Positions 50,804 to 63,550 of a stretch of 64,000 bases of DNA are shown piece by piece. Numbering within the stretch: the stretch's first letter is position 1; each line of letters opens with the position of its first letter. This DNA comes from Ulva prolifera (taxonomy: Eukaryota > Chlorophyta > Ulvophyceae > Ulvales > Ulvaceae). Both the position numbers and the translations under genes were made by a program. A model generated the notes under the pieces. The model was given only the letters and a program-made list of their open reading frames with translations. It was not told the origin of the DNA and did no database searches. The stretch lies in contig CM041198.1 of NCBI GenBank assembly GCA_023078555.1, positions 4,912,354 to 4,976,353 on the forward strand, read 5' to 3'.

Positions 50804-51119
50804 GGATCCACTCCAGAGCTCACCATCTGTGTATGCATGATGAACAACGTCCAATCGGCACCCCCACGCCTGGACACGAACCAGGAGGTGGGCGGCTCAG
50901 CTCACCTCTGAGGGCTTCTCCTGCCATGCATGCTTGCCACAGGCCTGGGCTAGCACCCCAAGCTGCGGGCAGCCTGCAGCGGCAGCATGCATGCACATGC
51001 GCATCTGCCCCGGCGCGTGTCTTTGTGGCTGGGGCAGGCGGACTGCATGCATGGCGGGCTCGTCGAGTGGTGCTTCGCACATGATCGCATGACCCAGTAC
51101 TGGTACTAGTGGTGTGCTC

Positions 51120-51231
51120 CACAGAACAGGCTGCAGCCTCGGCGCGAGCTAGCTCCCTTGCTGGCCAGCCTCCACTCCATCCCCCCATGTATGTAGTTAC
51201 AAAGGACAGAGCCCTGGCATGAAGCCGGTGG
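51120..51231 (+). repeat. Direct duplication, copy 2 (about 112 bp)
   Basis: Second copy, about 429 bases downstream of the first. Part of the core also occurs inverted near 26,589-26,613. Confidence 0.95.
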
Positions 51232-51570
51232 TGTGCGCATGCGGCAGGCTGCCGTCCACAGCACGCCACGCCCTGTGTGTGCGCACATCCCTCAATTCGT
51301 CTTATTGCGGGGGTACCGGTACAAGCGGGCGCTGGGTGTCACGTCTGGAGCCCAGGGTAGATGCATGCATGCAAGTGAAGGGCAGCAGGGACGGACCAGA
51401 ACGCGGCCAAACCAGCCCCCAAACAAGCGTGGCCAGCTGCCAAGGGTGCACACGCGGGACCCGCGCAGTCTCGGGGCCATTCAGCATGCAGGCGGTCAAC
51501 AGAGGAATCATCGCAGGCCGGGCTGCATGCGGGTCGGGTGGCACGTGCTGGCACGTGCGGGGACCGTACA

Positions 51571-51990
51571 TGCATTTACCAGTGCTGCGGGGCACGATCG
51601 TGTCCCTGTGATCGGCATCGCAGCAGTGCACACAGCACGTGCGGGTGCACTACATACATGCATTCACCAGTGCCGCGGGGCATGATCGTGTCCCTGTGAT
51701 CGGCATCGCAGCAGTGCACACAGCACGTGCGGGTGCATTACATACATGCATTCACCAGTGCTGCGGGGCAGGATCGTGTCCCTGTGATCGGCATTGCAGC
51801 AGTGCACACAGCACGTGCGGGTGCATTACATACATGCATTCACCAGTGCTGCGGGGCAGGATCGTGTCCCTGTGATCGGCATCGCAGCAGTGCACACAGC
51901 ACGTGCGAGTGCACTACATACATGCATTCACCAGTGCTGCGGGGCAGGATCGTGTCCCTGTGATCGGCAGTGCAGCAGTGCACACAGCAC
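51571..51990. repeat. 88-bp tandem repeat x 4.8
   Basis: Units start at 51571, 51659, 51747, 51835 and 51923 (tgcattcaccagtgc...), differing by single substitutions. The unit length is not a multiple of three, so reading frame shifts between copies and a coding role is unlikely. Confidence 0.97.
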
Positions 51991-53659
51991 GGCGGGCACG
52001 GCCACGCCCGGCACATGGCTTTGTAGGCGTGGCCGTGGTCCGCAGGTAGGGGCGACGACCGAATCGACACCACGATGTGCACGCTTGTAGACACCGCGGT
52101 GTGCATGCTCGCAGAGGGCGGCGTCGCGCACACCAAGCCAGCCTCGAGGCACAAAAAAAGGCCGGGGCACTGGGTTGCGCCGTGCATGCAACGCGCAGTT
52201 CATGCACGCATGCAGGGAGCGCGTGCGGGCGGGTGTGCATCGGATGCGCGCATGCGTGTGGGTGCTGCCCCCGAACGCGCGTGCGGAGAAACCACGGCGG
52301 GGCCCCGGCCCAAACCCTTTATCCGCAAGGAGGTGTGCAAGAGAACGGCGGTGCTGCCGATAGGTTGACACATGGGCATCACAGACATGCCTCCCACAGC
52401 CAGGCTGCACAGCTTCAGCAGCCCTCCAGCACCAGGCAGTGCTAGGCTGGCTGGCACAGCAGAAACACAGCAGCGCAGAGCTCCAGGACTCGAGATAATG
52501 AGGCAATCTGGCGGCAGCTGCAGCGAATGGCATCATATCCGCAAGCACGTGTGCAAGAGAATGGTGCTGCTGACAGGTTGATACATGGGCATCACCGACG
52601 TGCCCCCCACAGCCAGGCTTCACCGCTTCAGCAGCCCTGCAGCAGCATGGCAGCATCACCGGGCTCTGGGAGCGCCGCACTCACACCTCGCTACCCAGTG
52701 CCGCAGCTCATTGCGTCTACTCGTTTATGAGAACACTACCGAAGCCCACGCATGCGCACGAAACCAGCTGCTGCGCCGTGAGTTCACACTACGTCACCCG
52801 TCACATTCGCCCCGCCAGCACCTGATGCGGCACCGTGGCGGTCCACCCGATTTGAATTGAGGTTTTCAATTTTTCCGATCAATCTTTGCTACGTCGGCAG
52901 AGCTCTGCACTGCGTGCTAGACGTGGCCGAAAACAATGAATGTATTGCATATAGCAGCACGTGGCAGTACGGGCAGCCTCTTGTATGGTTCTGGTGGTAG
53001 TCTCGGTGGTCTTGCGGTACAGTCCCCCCTTTCCCATCTGAAGCTCACATCAACTTGGGCCGGGGTGACTGCCCAATGTCATGAAACTGCGGCGTGGCAG
53101 CGGTGCGTCCAGGTGTTGCAGTACCCAGGCTCCTGCGACGTGGTCCCTCTATATTACCGCACGGCAGGCGCCGCCACCGGCGAAGCATGTCTACCCCTTT
53201 GCATCGCACGCAGCAGGCCTGGAATTCACTAACGCGAGCATGCGTAATGCATGGAGCCCGGCCGCATTGCGGGCCCGCGGCGCGACCGCCCCACCTCATG
53301 CCCATGTCCGACCCGGTCTCGTCTGCCCTGTTGCGTGCACGGCCCTACATGCCGCCTCCCCGAGAGCTTGGGTGATGCTCCCCGTGCCAGCACGCCGGTC
53401 AGCTCAGCGCGGCAGTCTCGCAGTCACCGCGACGCACCCGGTGGCGTCACCTCTGCATCACTGCTGCGGTGGCGGCGGACGGCTCTGGCGGGGGGAGTGG
53501 GGCCGACAGGGTAGGGTGCCGGCGCCGAGCGCTGACTCCTGCACTTGGGCCAGCCACGCCGCCTCACATCATCGTGAGAAAGGTGGCACCCGCGCCGCAC
53601 ACAGCTACTGCCGCCGTCCAGTACCTCCCACCCTCATGCATGGCGCAAATGCATTGGCA
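51991..53659. other. Anonymous region downstream of the dehydrogenase gene
   Basis: Two similar blocks near 52,320-52,450 and 52,535-52,650 share gtgtgcaagagaa, ttgacacatgggcatcac and agccaggct, suggesting a diverged duplication of about 130 bp with a period near 215. No gene is supported. Confidence 0.45.
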
Positions 53660-56085
53660 TCAGTCGCGGCGGGGCTGCGCGTACACGGCGGCCGGGCTGC
53701 CGACCTTTCCAGGGTTCAGGATGTGGTGGGGGTCGAGCGCGGTCTTGATCGCATGCATGGCGTCGATGGCCGCGGCGCCGTGCTCGTGCAGCGCGGCGTG
53801 CAGCTTGCCGTGGCCGAGGCCGTGCTCGCCGCTGCAGGTGCCGCCGACCGACAGCGCGTGCTCCACGATGTCCTCCACCGCCGCCTTAGCCACCCTCACC
53901 TCCTCTGCACCCACCGGCGCGTCGGCACACTCGCTGTAGCGTTCCATCCGCCCACAATGCCGAGTCTAGCATAATCTGCGGATTCTGGCTATGGAGGGCA
54001 AGGTTCGGCACAGCCGCACAGAAGTTGCAGCCGGTCAGCTGTGATGCAGGTTTGGTGCATGCATGGGGCGGTCGCTCACCGTCGCTGTCAGGGTTGACGA
54101 GGAGCATCATGTGGTAGTTGCCGTCGCCGACGTGGCCGACCATGGGGGCGGTGATGCCGTGCCGGGCGACGACGGCCTGCGCATGCATGACGCTGTCGGC
54201 GAGGCGCGATATCGGCACGCAGACGTCGGTCGGGTACCCCCGCGCGCCGGGCACGAGCGCGATCGACGCCCAATACGCGCCGTGCCGCGCCTCCCACAGC
54301 TCCGCGCGCCCCTCCGGCGTCGTCGACCATCGGAAGTCCGAACCGCCGTGCGCGGACGCGAGCTCCTGCGCGGACTCAGCCGCCTCGTCGACGCCTGCAG
54401 CACGGGGGAAAGTATGTGCGCATGTGTTGTATGCATGGGCTGCATGCATGCTGCCGTAAAGGTGCGCTTGGGTGCATACGGCCGCGGCACATGGGCTTCT
54501 GTGGTCACATGGGCAGAGTGCGGAGGGTGCTACGGTGCAGCGCCTGCGCTGCGCGGAAACACGTGCGTGTTGGAATTCAGCCATGCGAACAGTCAGCAAT
54601 GCTGTTCGCATGGTGAACCGCCTCGAACGCAATTTGTCAGGATGCACCGAAGCTGTGGACACACAACAGTCCAAGTGGCGCGCACCAGCTTGGGAGCCGA
54701 CAAACTCGAACAATAGCGTCGGGGCCTCTGCAAACGCTGTGCCGCTGCGCTTGTTCACGGCGCGCACGGTCAGCGCATCCATGACCTCCATGCGTGCGAC
54801 CGGCGCGCCCGTCTGCTTCACCGCCGTCGCGCAGTCCACGAGGTCCTGGATGCTGCCAAACGTGCACACCGCCGCAGAAACGGCCTCCGGCTGTGGCCAC
54901 AGCCGCACCGTGAGCTCCGTGAACACCCCCAGGGTTCCCTCTGAACCGATCATGAGGTGCAGGAGGTCATACCCCGCCGATGACTTGGCCACCGGCCGCC
55001 CTGCAGCCACACATATGCATGCATGACCACCAGCGCTGTCAACACACCACCCGCAAGCTGGCAGGCTGTGCTGCAGTCCATGCATGGAGCGGTGCATGCG
55101 CATGAGGCCGAACTTGTTTTTTTTTTTACCTATCGATCGAACATCCGGCATCTCATCCGGCATCTCTCCCACAGAGTGTCAAAGAGGGCCGGGGAGGGTG
55201 GCTAGCGGTGGCACGCGCACCCGCATGCATGAGGCGGCCGTCGGCAAGCGCGACGTCCGCCGCGAGCACGTTCTCGCGCATCGTGCCGCAGCGCACGGTG
55301 TTGGTGCCGGAGGCGCGCGTCGCGGCCATGCCGCCGATCGTCGCGTCGGCGCCGGGGTCCACAGAAAACATGAGGCCCTCGTCGCGCAGCGCGGCGTTGA
55401 GCGCGTTGCGCGTGACGCCCGGCTGCACCCGCGCCGTCGCGTTCTCTGCGTCGATCTCGAGGATGCGGTCCATGCGGCCGGTGTCCAGGGAGACGCCCCC
55501 CCGCAGCGCAGCGACGTGGCCCTCGATGGACGTGCCGACGCCGTAAGGGATGACGGGGGTGCGGGACGCGTGGCACGTGCGCAGCACGGCGCACACCTCC
55601 TCTGCTGTCTCGGGGTACACCACGGCATCTGCGGGGGGCAAGGCGGGGTCACATGGACTGGCGGGGACGGCCTGTGTATGCAGCGCTGCGTATTTCGATA
55701 ATGAGTGTTGTTTGTGCATGGCCGTGCATATGCCTCGGTAAGTTGGATTCGGAGTTGGCGAGACTGGTAGATTCTGGAACGGGCACAGTGTGGCGGAGGA
55801 GAAGAGTTGCATCTGTTGCTGTCAGGTGTGGACCAAAAGCTGCAGCCGGATTCTTGTGATGGTGGCTTTGGGGCTCTCTGTTGTACGTTGGCCAATGATG
55901 CTGTCGCATTGCTACATGGACTGCTGGCATATGTAGCAGCAGCTAGAAAGCGAACCTGGAGGGACGGGAGTGTGGTAGGATTCGTCGGTGCCGTGCTGCT
56001 GCAGCACATCTGGGTTGGTAGAGGTCCTGCCTGGCAGGATCGACTCGAGACTTTGCAGAACAGCCGCTGACACCGTTGGTCGCGC
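53660..56085 (-). CDS. FAD-linked D-lactate dehydrogenase (cytochrome type), N terminus missing
   Basis: Oxidises D-lactate or a related 2-hydroxyacid, probably in mitochondria, passing electrons to cytochrome c (family knowledge). Exons on the minus strand: 55956-56085 ([20 protein letters not shown]), 55221-55628, 54686-55000 and 54080-54394, all joined phase 1, then a last exon from about 53947 to 53660. The FAD-binding domain shows [11 protein letters not shown], the [11 protein letters not shown] loop and [31 protein letters not shown] follows, and the C-terminal domain has [23 protein letters not shown] and [12 protein letters not shown]. Two problems: the exon with the initiator and targeting peptide, expected upstream of 56,085 at a phase 0 join, was not found. 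The last intron has a good donor (gacg|gtgagc), but no AG acceptor restores the frame of the final exon. A homologous glycolate dehydrogenase is an alternative, though the length and C terminus favour D-LDH. Confidence 0.85.
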
Positions 56086-59000
56086 CTGCACCGCACGTAC
56101 ACTGGATAACGGTGCACTGATGCCCAACAGATATGTGCGATCAGCTCGAGTGTGGTAGTCGTCGTGGCAGCAGCGCCAGGGCGCGCATTTACCTAGGTGG
56201 TCAGCTGCGACGAACGCCGTGTCCCTGCTTCATGAACGCGCCCAGATGCTTCACAGACACACAAGCGAGCCATGCCTGTCAGCTGCTGGTCATTTGCGTG
56301 CACGTGCACCTAACGGACACATGTGCTTCGCGCGGCAAACGATGTCTGGCAGGGCCTCGCACCGACTCGAGAGCGTATGAGCTGAATGCCCTCCGCCAAA
56401 GCATGGCTTGCAGCATGGTGATTTGAGCTGTCAAATATGCTGTGATAGCGCTGTTATTCCAGTGTCAGTGTCATCGCAGGCCGATGCACGTTGACAGCTG
56501 CGTAGATGCAGAGATCGGTGACAGCCTGCACCAAACGATGGCCGATGGCGGAAGGCGCAATACGCCGCTAATGAACGCAGGATCAGCAATAAGATGAGAT
56601 GTTTGTTTGAAGTTATCCCTCTGTTTGCGCGCGTGATGTTGTCACTTAATGCCGCTGGAGCGCTGATATTTCGATGTGACAGATGCAAGGGGAAAAGGCT
56701 GCCGTGCGCGGATATGCGAGGATCCCTTGTAAAATACAGACAGCAAGAGCTGCTGGATGTTGCATATCGGAGAACTCTGAGATCGTGGCGATAACATCCG
56801 CGGTGATGAATGCATGCCCTCGCTGCTCGCGCGACTGCTGCGGATTCTTGGCGAAGGCCAGGAGGTAGGTAACAAGGTAGGCAACGCTCGTCCTGACAGG
56901 CGCAACCGCGTTGATACTGATTTGGCTTGTTTGTATCATGGCGCAGGCCTGTTGGGCTCACATGACCGCGATGCTGCTCTGGCCACTGTTTGAGTTGAGC
57001 TGTGCGAGCGGCAGTCTGCAGGTTCGCCGGAGGTATCTGGAATGAGCCGGGCCCTGGTGTAAATAAAAGTCAGAAACATAATGCCGAGCATGCATATTTT
57101 TGAACCTTGCGGCATGTATGCATTCTTCTGTCCAGATTCTTCTTGTTCTGTGCGACATCATGGCGCAGCAGCAGCAAGTTGCCACACACACGAGGATTAT
57201 CGCTCCCGCAGGATCACCGCCCGCCAAGTAATCCTAGGGACAATTCTCTGCTCGGTGTTTTAATTCATGCACAGGGACGTCTCGAGATAAGAAAAAGGAA
57301 GTGGACTACTTACACTTGGGCGGGCATACTGCTGCTACAACCCAAGCTGCAGCAGTGGCACCCCACTGGCCAAGGAAATGAATAAGCACAGTTGTAGCAT
57401 GGGTAACAGCTTGTCATGCAGATTGTACAATTTCTTTCCATCCACAGATGCATAAGCGCTTCAACGAATCATGGCATGCTTCAGCATTACACACATCCTC
57501 TCCTATTGACTACTCTCAACTGACTACTAAAACCCCGAAGCCTCTTTTTCGCTCTCCTCTCCTGGCAACACTTTTCCAGATCCCTTTTCAACCCTCCATT
57601 TCACACCGCTTTTCTACTGCCCTTTTCCACATGCTTTTTCGTCTGCATGACAACCTGGGTGACTGAGCACCCCGAGCACCTGTCATCCATCACTGTCAAA
57701 ACCATCAGGAACATACAACCTGAAACTACACTACCAGCAGGACCACTGGCTAGGTCATCAGATGTACCTCAAACAAAACAGTTTGCCCGGAGAGCTGCTT
57801 TCACAGACATATGGCATGGCCCCTAAACTGTGATCCTATGGTCAAGCAGCTGAGCTCGCACTACACCATTACACCATATCGGGTGGCCATGATGGGCGGC
57901 CTCAGGCAGTAGTGTGTTGGGCGTGGCCCTGTCGTACGGCGGCGGCGGGTGTTGTGGTGTTGGCAGTTGTGTTTTTGTGTGTGGGCCGTGGGGTCTGTGC
58001 GTGCGTGTATGGGTGTGTGGGTGCGTGCTTGGCGGTCTGCGGATCTGTGTCGTTTGCTGCGCCGGTGATGAGTTTTCTGGGCGTGGTGGGTGCCGCGTGC
58101 GTGGGTGACTGAGTGTTTGCTTCGTCTGTTTGCTTCTTTCGCGGTGCTGCCCGCCTTCCTACATTTGTCCTTGTAACGCTACACCATTTGCATCCCCCCT
58201 CCCCCGAAGCTCCCCATGCTCCACCATCGTCGATGAAAACTGACGAGCACACAGATATCGAGCGCGCGTCGAAAGCACAGCTGGGCATGGGAAGCATCGC
58301 AACCTGGGTGTAGCAGTAGCCACAGCCTGTGTGGGCTGCTTGAGGCAGTGCCGGCAGCTCGACTGGGTGCTAAAAACCCCAAAAGGGTGCTGAAAAACTC
58401 ACACACGCACTGCGCCAGTACATCACATATGCTCCCGAATCTCTGCTGCACCGCAATGGTTTGATGCCCTCGTCACCGGCCATCGAGGGAGCTGCTACAA
58501 GCAGGGACTCTGCCGCTGCGGCTGCAAGATACTCTGATTCCAGGAGCTGGGTTGGCTGGGGAAGAGGGCACTCACAGGGCGGGACTGCCGTGGTGCTGCA
58601 AGATGATGGCCTCGGGCCGGCGCACACGCAGCAGAGGCAGGCTGCCACAGCCACGAGGCTGCCGCGTGGCCGTGGTGTGCAACACACAGCCTGCACTGTG
58701 GCACACACGGAGCGGCGCTGTCTCCACCAGAGCACAGATGACAATGTGCTGGCCCTGTCGCCTCACAACTGGAACCGGAAACGACCACCCACGCGCGGTG
58801 GTTCGGTCTGCAGGCTGCGATGTGTGCTGGGTCACCGTGCGCAGACCGAGCCCTCCGATCGGCAGTGTGGGTGTCGGCCAGCCGGGTCGCCCGGTGACAC
58901 AGGATGGCGTTGGCGCATCGCAGCGGTCGTGCCGCGTCTTGTTCGCTGACTGGCCGGTGATGGCACGGCCATCGCAAGGGAGGCTGACCTGCACAATTGC

Positions 59001-59337
59001 CCAATTGCATCTCGAGAGTTGTTGACCTTGCAGAGCTGGAAAAGGTGGACCTGCAAAGGGGTTGGTGCCACAGGGAGACCACCCGTTGCTCTTGCATTGC
59101 CAGAAGCCGCTCAACAGGTGACGGCGACGGAGAGATATCACCAAAGACGGCAGATCACGGTGCCCCGTACAAGCCGGTCACAGAACGTCACATGCGCATG
59201 GCAGCAGCACGACATCGAGGGACCCATGGGTGGGGTTGTGCGCATGCTGCGCAGACGGCATCCGCAGGCGGGGGGGCCCATGCAATATGCGACAAGAGCC
59301 GGACCTGTTTCACCCCATGCATGCATCACATGCATGT
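56086..59337. other. Region upstream of the dehydrogenase, no confident gene
   Basis: Should contain the missing first exon(s) of the dehydrogenase. Minus-strand frames at 56431-56961 and 56642-56905 are candidates but have no clean phase 0 join. A GT-rich low-complexity stretch occupies about 57,935-58,110. Nothing else is recognised. Confidence 0.4.
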
Positions 59338-62300
59338 CTAAGTCACAGCAGCTACGGCCCCCCCGGCGTCCCGCTCCTGGCTCGGCGACAACAGCCCATC
59401 CCCGTGCGCGCCCCCCTGCGCGCCCCGGTCGTCCGCGCAGGCCTCCACCGCTATCGCCTCCGTCCCGTTGTCCGGTGCGCCGCGGGTGGTGGCGATGCTG
59501 AGCTGGCCGGGGGCCATGGGGTCGGGGTGCGCGGCGACGGGGGGGTCGTCGGCGCCGCCGTCGGCGCGCGCGGCACGGCTGCGGTGCGCGTGCACGTCCG
59601 CGATCGTCAGCACGCCGTCGCCGACGAGGTCCGCGGCCTCAAACATGCCGAGGATGCGGTCGAGCTCTGCGCGTTCCACGAGACCGAGGTGCTCTATGAT
59701 GAACATCATGAACTCCACCTTGGACACCTGCATGCACGCAGTGACCTCGCATGCATGCTGGCACCTCGCGAAAACGGAGAGCCGCGGGCGGCGGCTCAAG
59801 TTTTCCCCGACATAACTGGGTTCACTCACATTAACCTGGTATGGATGCATGCCTGCGTCCACGATGGCGGAGGGTCGCTGTGCTCACACACAACTCGTTG
59901 TGTTGAGTGCTTCTGCGGCACCGCGGCCGCGGCAAGGACGCCCATCCTGCTGTCTTGTCTCAGTAGGTATGCACGCGAGCAAGCGGCAGCGCACCCGGCC
60001 GTCGTTAAGCACGTCCATCGCGTCCAGCACCGGCCGCGAGAGGCCGTCGTGGAAGAAGGTCTCGAGGCGCTGATGGCGGCCGACCTCCTGCAGCAGCGCG
60101 ACGGTCTCGCCGAGGATGAACGCGAAGATCACGCACGCCGCGAGGAAGAAGCACGCAAAGAGCGGCTTGTCCTCGTGCGGCACGATGTCACCGTAGCCGA
60201 CCGTGGAGAGCGTCGTGACCGACCAGTACCTGCACCCTCCCCACCGCGCACTTGTAACATAATGTGCCCCATGCCTTCGCGTGCTGACGATATATGCATG
60301 CATGGCGTTGCAGCACGCTAACGACCAGCCGCGGCATGGTGGACATTGTTGCCAATGATGGCTTTACGGCCGTGTATTCGCGCATGGCTACTGGAACCGC
60401 CATGAACGAGGCGGTGGGAGAACGGCCGCCAGTGGCTGCGGGGGTGCTATGTTGACTGACATTTTTGCGGGGTCCATGGCCGCCGGGCTGGCAGCTGTAG
60501 CTACTGGCCTGAACTTCCATGCTGCCCATGCGGTTGACAAGATTTAAGACTGATCGAGACAGGGTGGGGCCTGAGCGGAGATCGGCAGCTGCTACGCTGC
60601 ACTGCAGATCATGTGACTGCATGCATGCGCACATATGCCGCCAGACACACGGCAGGGCGCAGCGGCGGGGGGCGGAGGCGCACAGGCAGTCGATCCACAG
60701 GATGTTCTGGCCGCGGGAATTGGCGAGAACGTGCAGCAGGGCGGCCCCGGCGAGGATGATGGCGATGAGAAGGCCGAGGCCCTGCACGGCGCGGATGATG
60801 CGCGGCCGCACCCTGAAGAAAGTTTTCAGCGCCACCTGCAGCCACACAGCCGGATAGGGACACCGGTGAAGGTGTGCGAGGGTGTGAGGACGGAGATGTT
60901 GTTGTGTGTGGTGACACCCTGTGGGGGGGGGGGGGGGGGGGGGGCAGGGGGCTCTGCTGGGCGATGGGAAGGGATGGGGTGATTTTGGGGGCGCACCTTG
61001 CAGTCCTGGATGCATTCACACGCAGATGCACACAAGCAGAAGGGGAGATGTAGCCAGGGGGGGGGGAGGGGGGCGGGGGGCGAAGCATACACAGATCCGT
61101 GTTGTCAGGGGGGCATGTGCTGCTGCTTGCGGTGTGTGGGCAACGATGATACCATGGGGATCGAGCATCATAACTCTCCAGCACAATCATCACAGCGAGG
61201 AGAAGGTGTCGGCAGTTTCAGTGAACACCGTGTTTGTCAAGATGTTGGCCGCGGTGGCAGTTGGGGCCGAGAGCACAGCAACGGAAGTGGCGCATAGTGG
61301 GGCCAAGCTGTTCCGCTCTGAGTCTGGTGTGCCGACGGTGGAGTGCTCAAACATACACAAGAGCCTGAAAAGTGATGATATTGCCTCTGGTGTAGCTCAC
61401 AGGTTCAAATTTGATGCTGCTGCCTGACAGGGCTCTCAGGTGTGACCACTCGATACTGGATACTGAACACAGGCCAAGTCTGAGCCAGACTCAGCAGCCT
61501 CTCTGGCCAAAGTTGCTGCTGCACACTGAACCTGCTGCTGCATTTCATCTCATGGTGCTTGTGAATCGCAGAAGATGACAAGAGCGCACGCGTTGTGAGT
61601 CACACTCATTGGTTTGGACTTCATCTGGGCGCCAGTCAAGGGTCTTGGAGAGGACTTGGGATACGACAGTTAACTGCACGATGAGTGATGCAATGGTGTA
61701 GATGATGAAGAACACTTTTGCGGTGTGCGAGGCCGGCGTGATATCCCCATAGCCAATGGTCAGGAACGTGACCGCGGCAAAGTAGAAGGCGTCCCCAACT
61801 GCAGCTCTGGGCCCCAGGAGATGCATCCATATCAGCGTACCTGCACAACACGCCCTAGCATGGACTGAAGAGCAGAAGGCAAGCGTTCTCACACAGCAGT
61901 CCAGACCAAACGAGACAGGCCTACCAGGAACGTTGAAGCAAGAACCTCCCGAGTCACGAACTGAGGCACAGCAAGCAAAGGCTCACGGACAACAATGGTT
62001 TCTCAACGACTCAGACAAAGCTGGGAGCTCAACGGGACCTGGGTGTTCTGTCACAATCAGGAGATGGCGAGCAGATGCAGCGCCAAAGCTTGTGTTCCAT
62101 TCACTGGCAATTGCTGGCGTGGCGTGGTGCCCTGAGGTCGGTATTGACGGCACCACCTGAAACGTCGGGGATCAGCTTCTCAAATAGTCGGATAATATAA
62201 CATCGATGCATAGTGGGTCTTTAGCGGCGTGATCTGGCCGTGACGGTGTTGCCGAGTGCCTTTCGATTCGGGCGCGTGAATCAACAATTCCAGCACTCGT

Positions 62301-63029
62301 GCCAAATTCCTTACACAACACGCAGATGAATCCATCACACCAATCGAAATGTGAAGTAATATGATGCAAGCGCAGTAGGTCAGCGCCGGTGCGAACGTTC
62401 CGCGCTTCTTTGCTGTTTCGCCGCTGCCAGTGTTGCGCGCGAGCAGTGGCCGAGAGATCGCGGTCTCCGCCTGGCCGGACATTATATCTGCCATTAGATG
62501 ATCACCAGACAACTGATGTGAACTAGCACGTATGCTGGAGTCCCAGTGGCCTCGGTTTTGCGCCACGCCTGGGACGTGCTGGGCCGTAGTTGACTGTGAC
62601 TGCAATGGCAATGGCATGCAGAGATGTCCACCTTCAGACGAGACAGCGGCTAGCGCGGTACCGAGGTAGCTTACCTACGTCACAACGTCCATGAAACACA
62701 TGCTCGCGACTTCGCTCAACATTCGCCACCGGCTGCCGGCCTTCTGAGTGGATCATGCATCAGGCATCATCGTGTCCACACACGCGACAGTTTGAGCGGA
62801 ATGCTGCAGGTGGCACACCCAATGATGTATCGCTTCGTCATGTAAATTTCTCAGTGGGCTGCTCCAAAGACAGATGGAAGCTGCGACGCAACGGCAGGTC
62901 CTGCGCGGATTCCCGCCCGACATGCAACGGAAGCAAGTCGCCGCATCGTTGCAGGTCCGGCTGGTACACCTTGGATGACGAACAGCATGGTGAACATGAA
63001 TTCAACGATCATGTATTCGACGGCATGCA
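59338..63029 (-). CDS. Tandem-pore (TPK/KCO-like) potassium channel with EF-hand-like C terminus, N terminus incomplete
   Basis: K+-selective channel with two pore loops per chain; plant TPKs work mainly in the vacuolar membrane and are activated by Ca2+ (family knowledge). Minus-strand exons join in phase: 62970-63029 (probable first span, IVEFMFTMLFVIQ), 61590-61840 (pore 1, FAAVTFLTIGYGDITP), 60684-60835 (span GLLIAIILAGAALLHVL), 59995-60229 (pore 2, VTTLSTVGYGDIVP, then span FLAACVIFAFILG) and 59338-59727. The splice before the last exon completes an EF-hand loop DVLNDGRVSKVE; a second loop-like stretch DLVGDGVLTIAD follows. Position 3 of the first loop is Leu, so Ca2+ affinity is uncertain. 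The tail is Ala/Asp-rich. The exon at 62970 is less certain, and the initiator was not located. The donors used are mainly gtgcgc. Confidence 0.85.
60920..60942. repeat. Poly-G tract in a channel-gene intron
   Basis: A run of about 23 G inside the intron 60836-61589. Confidence 0.9.
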
Positions 63030-63550
63030 CTGACGCTGGCCACCATCTCCACACTGCACACATCAGTCCACTGGCATGCACGTACGACATACCGGTTGCT
63101 GCATGTCCCTGCTGCTGATCACGCACTTCCCGAACTTATTTGTTGTTTGACTCTTATCGATATGAAATGACTGTGGTGCGAGCGGACTTGGTGGGGACCC
63201 TTTCCTGCCCTGTGTGCAGTGTGGTAATCAGAGGCAAGCACAACCAATCAGAAACGGCACACACCGTGCTGCCTTGCCGAACGTTGCGCTAGAGCGATAA
63301 ATAAACCCAATTGTAGGAGCTTCCTCACAGCACAGGGGAAGCTACTTGCAGGTGTCGCCTGTGCACGTGTCACCTGCGTGTTGGCCTTTCTTGTCAGCTA
63401 AGAATGGCCCACAGCCTTCGGCTTCAGAAGCTTGAATGTCACTGCGTGGCCTGAATGCTGGCTGGCTTGAAGGTCGGATTATTGGGGAGGTCTTGCCCTG
63501 ATTGATGGGAAGAGATGGTGGCAATGAGCACACTGCAAGCAAAGAGGCTG
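63030..63550. other. Region between channel and ankyrin exons
   Basis: Should hold the start of the channel gene, the end of the ankyrin gene, or both. A minus-strand frame at about 63,350-63,530 after an acceptor ctttgcttgcag is a possible last exon of the ankyrin gene; no join was proved. Confidence 0.35.

Noticed and set aside
51639-52090. ORFs spanning the 88-bp array
   Set aside because: The unit length is not a multiple of three and the ORFs merely restate each other in shifted positions.
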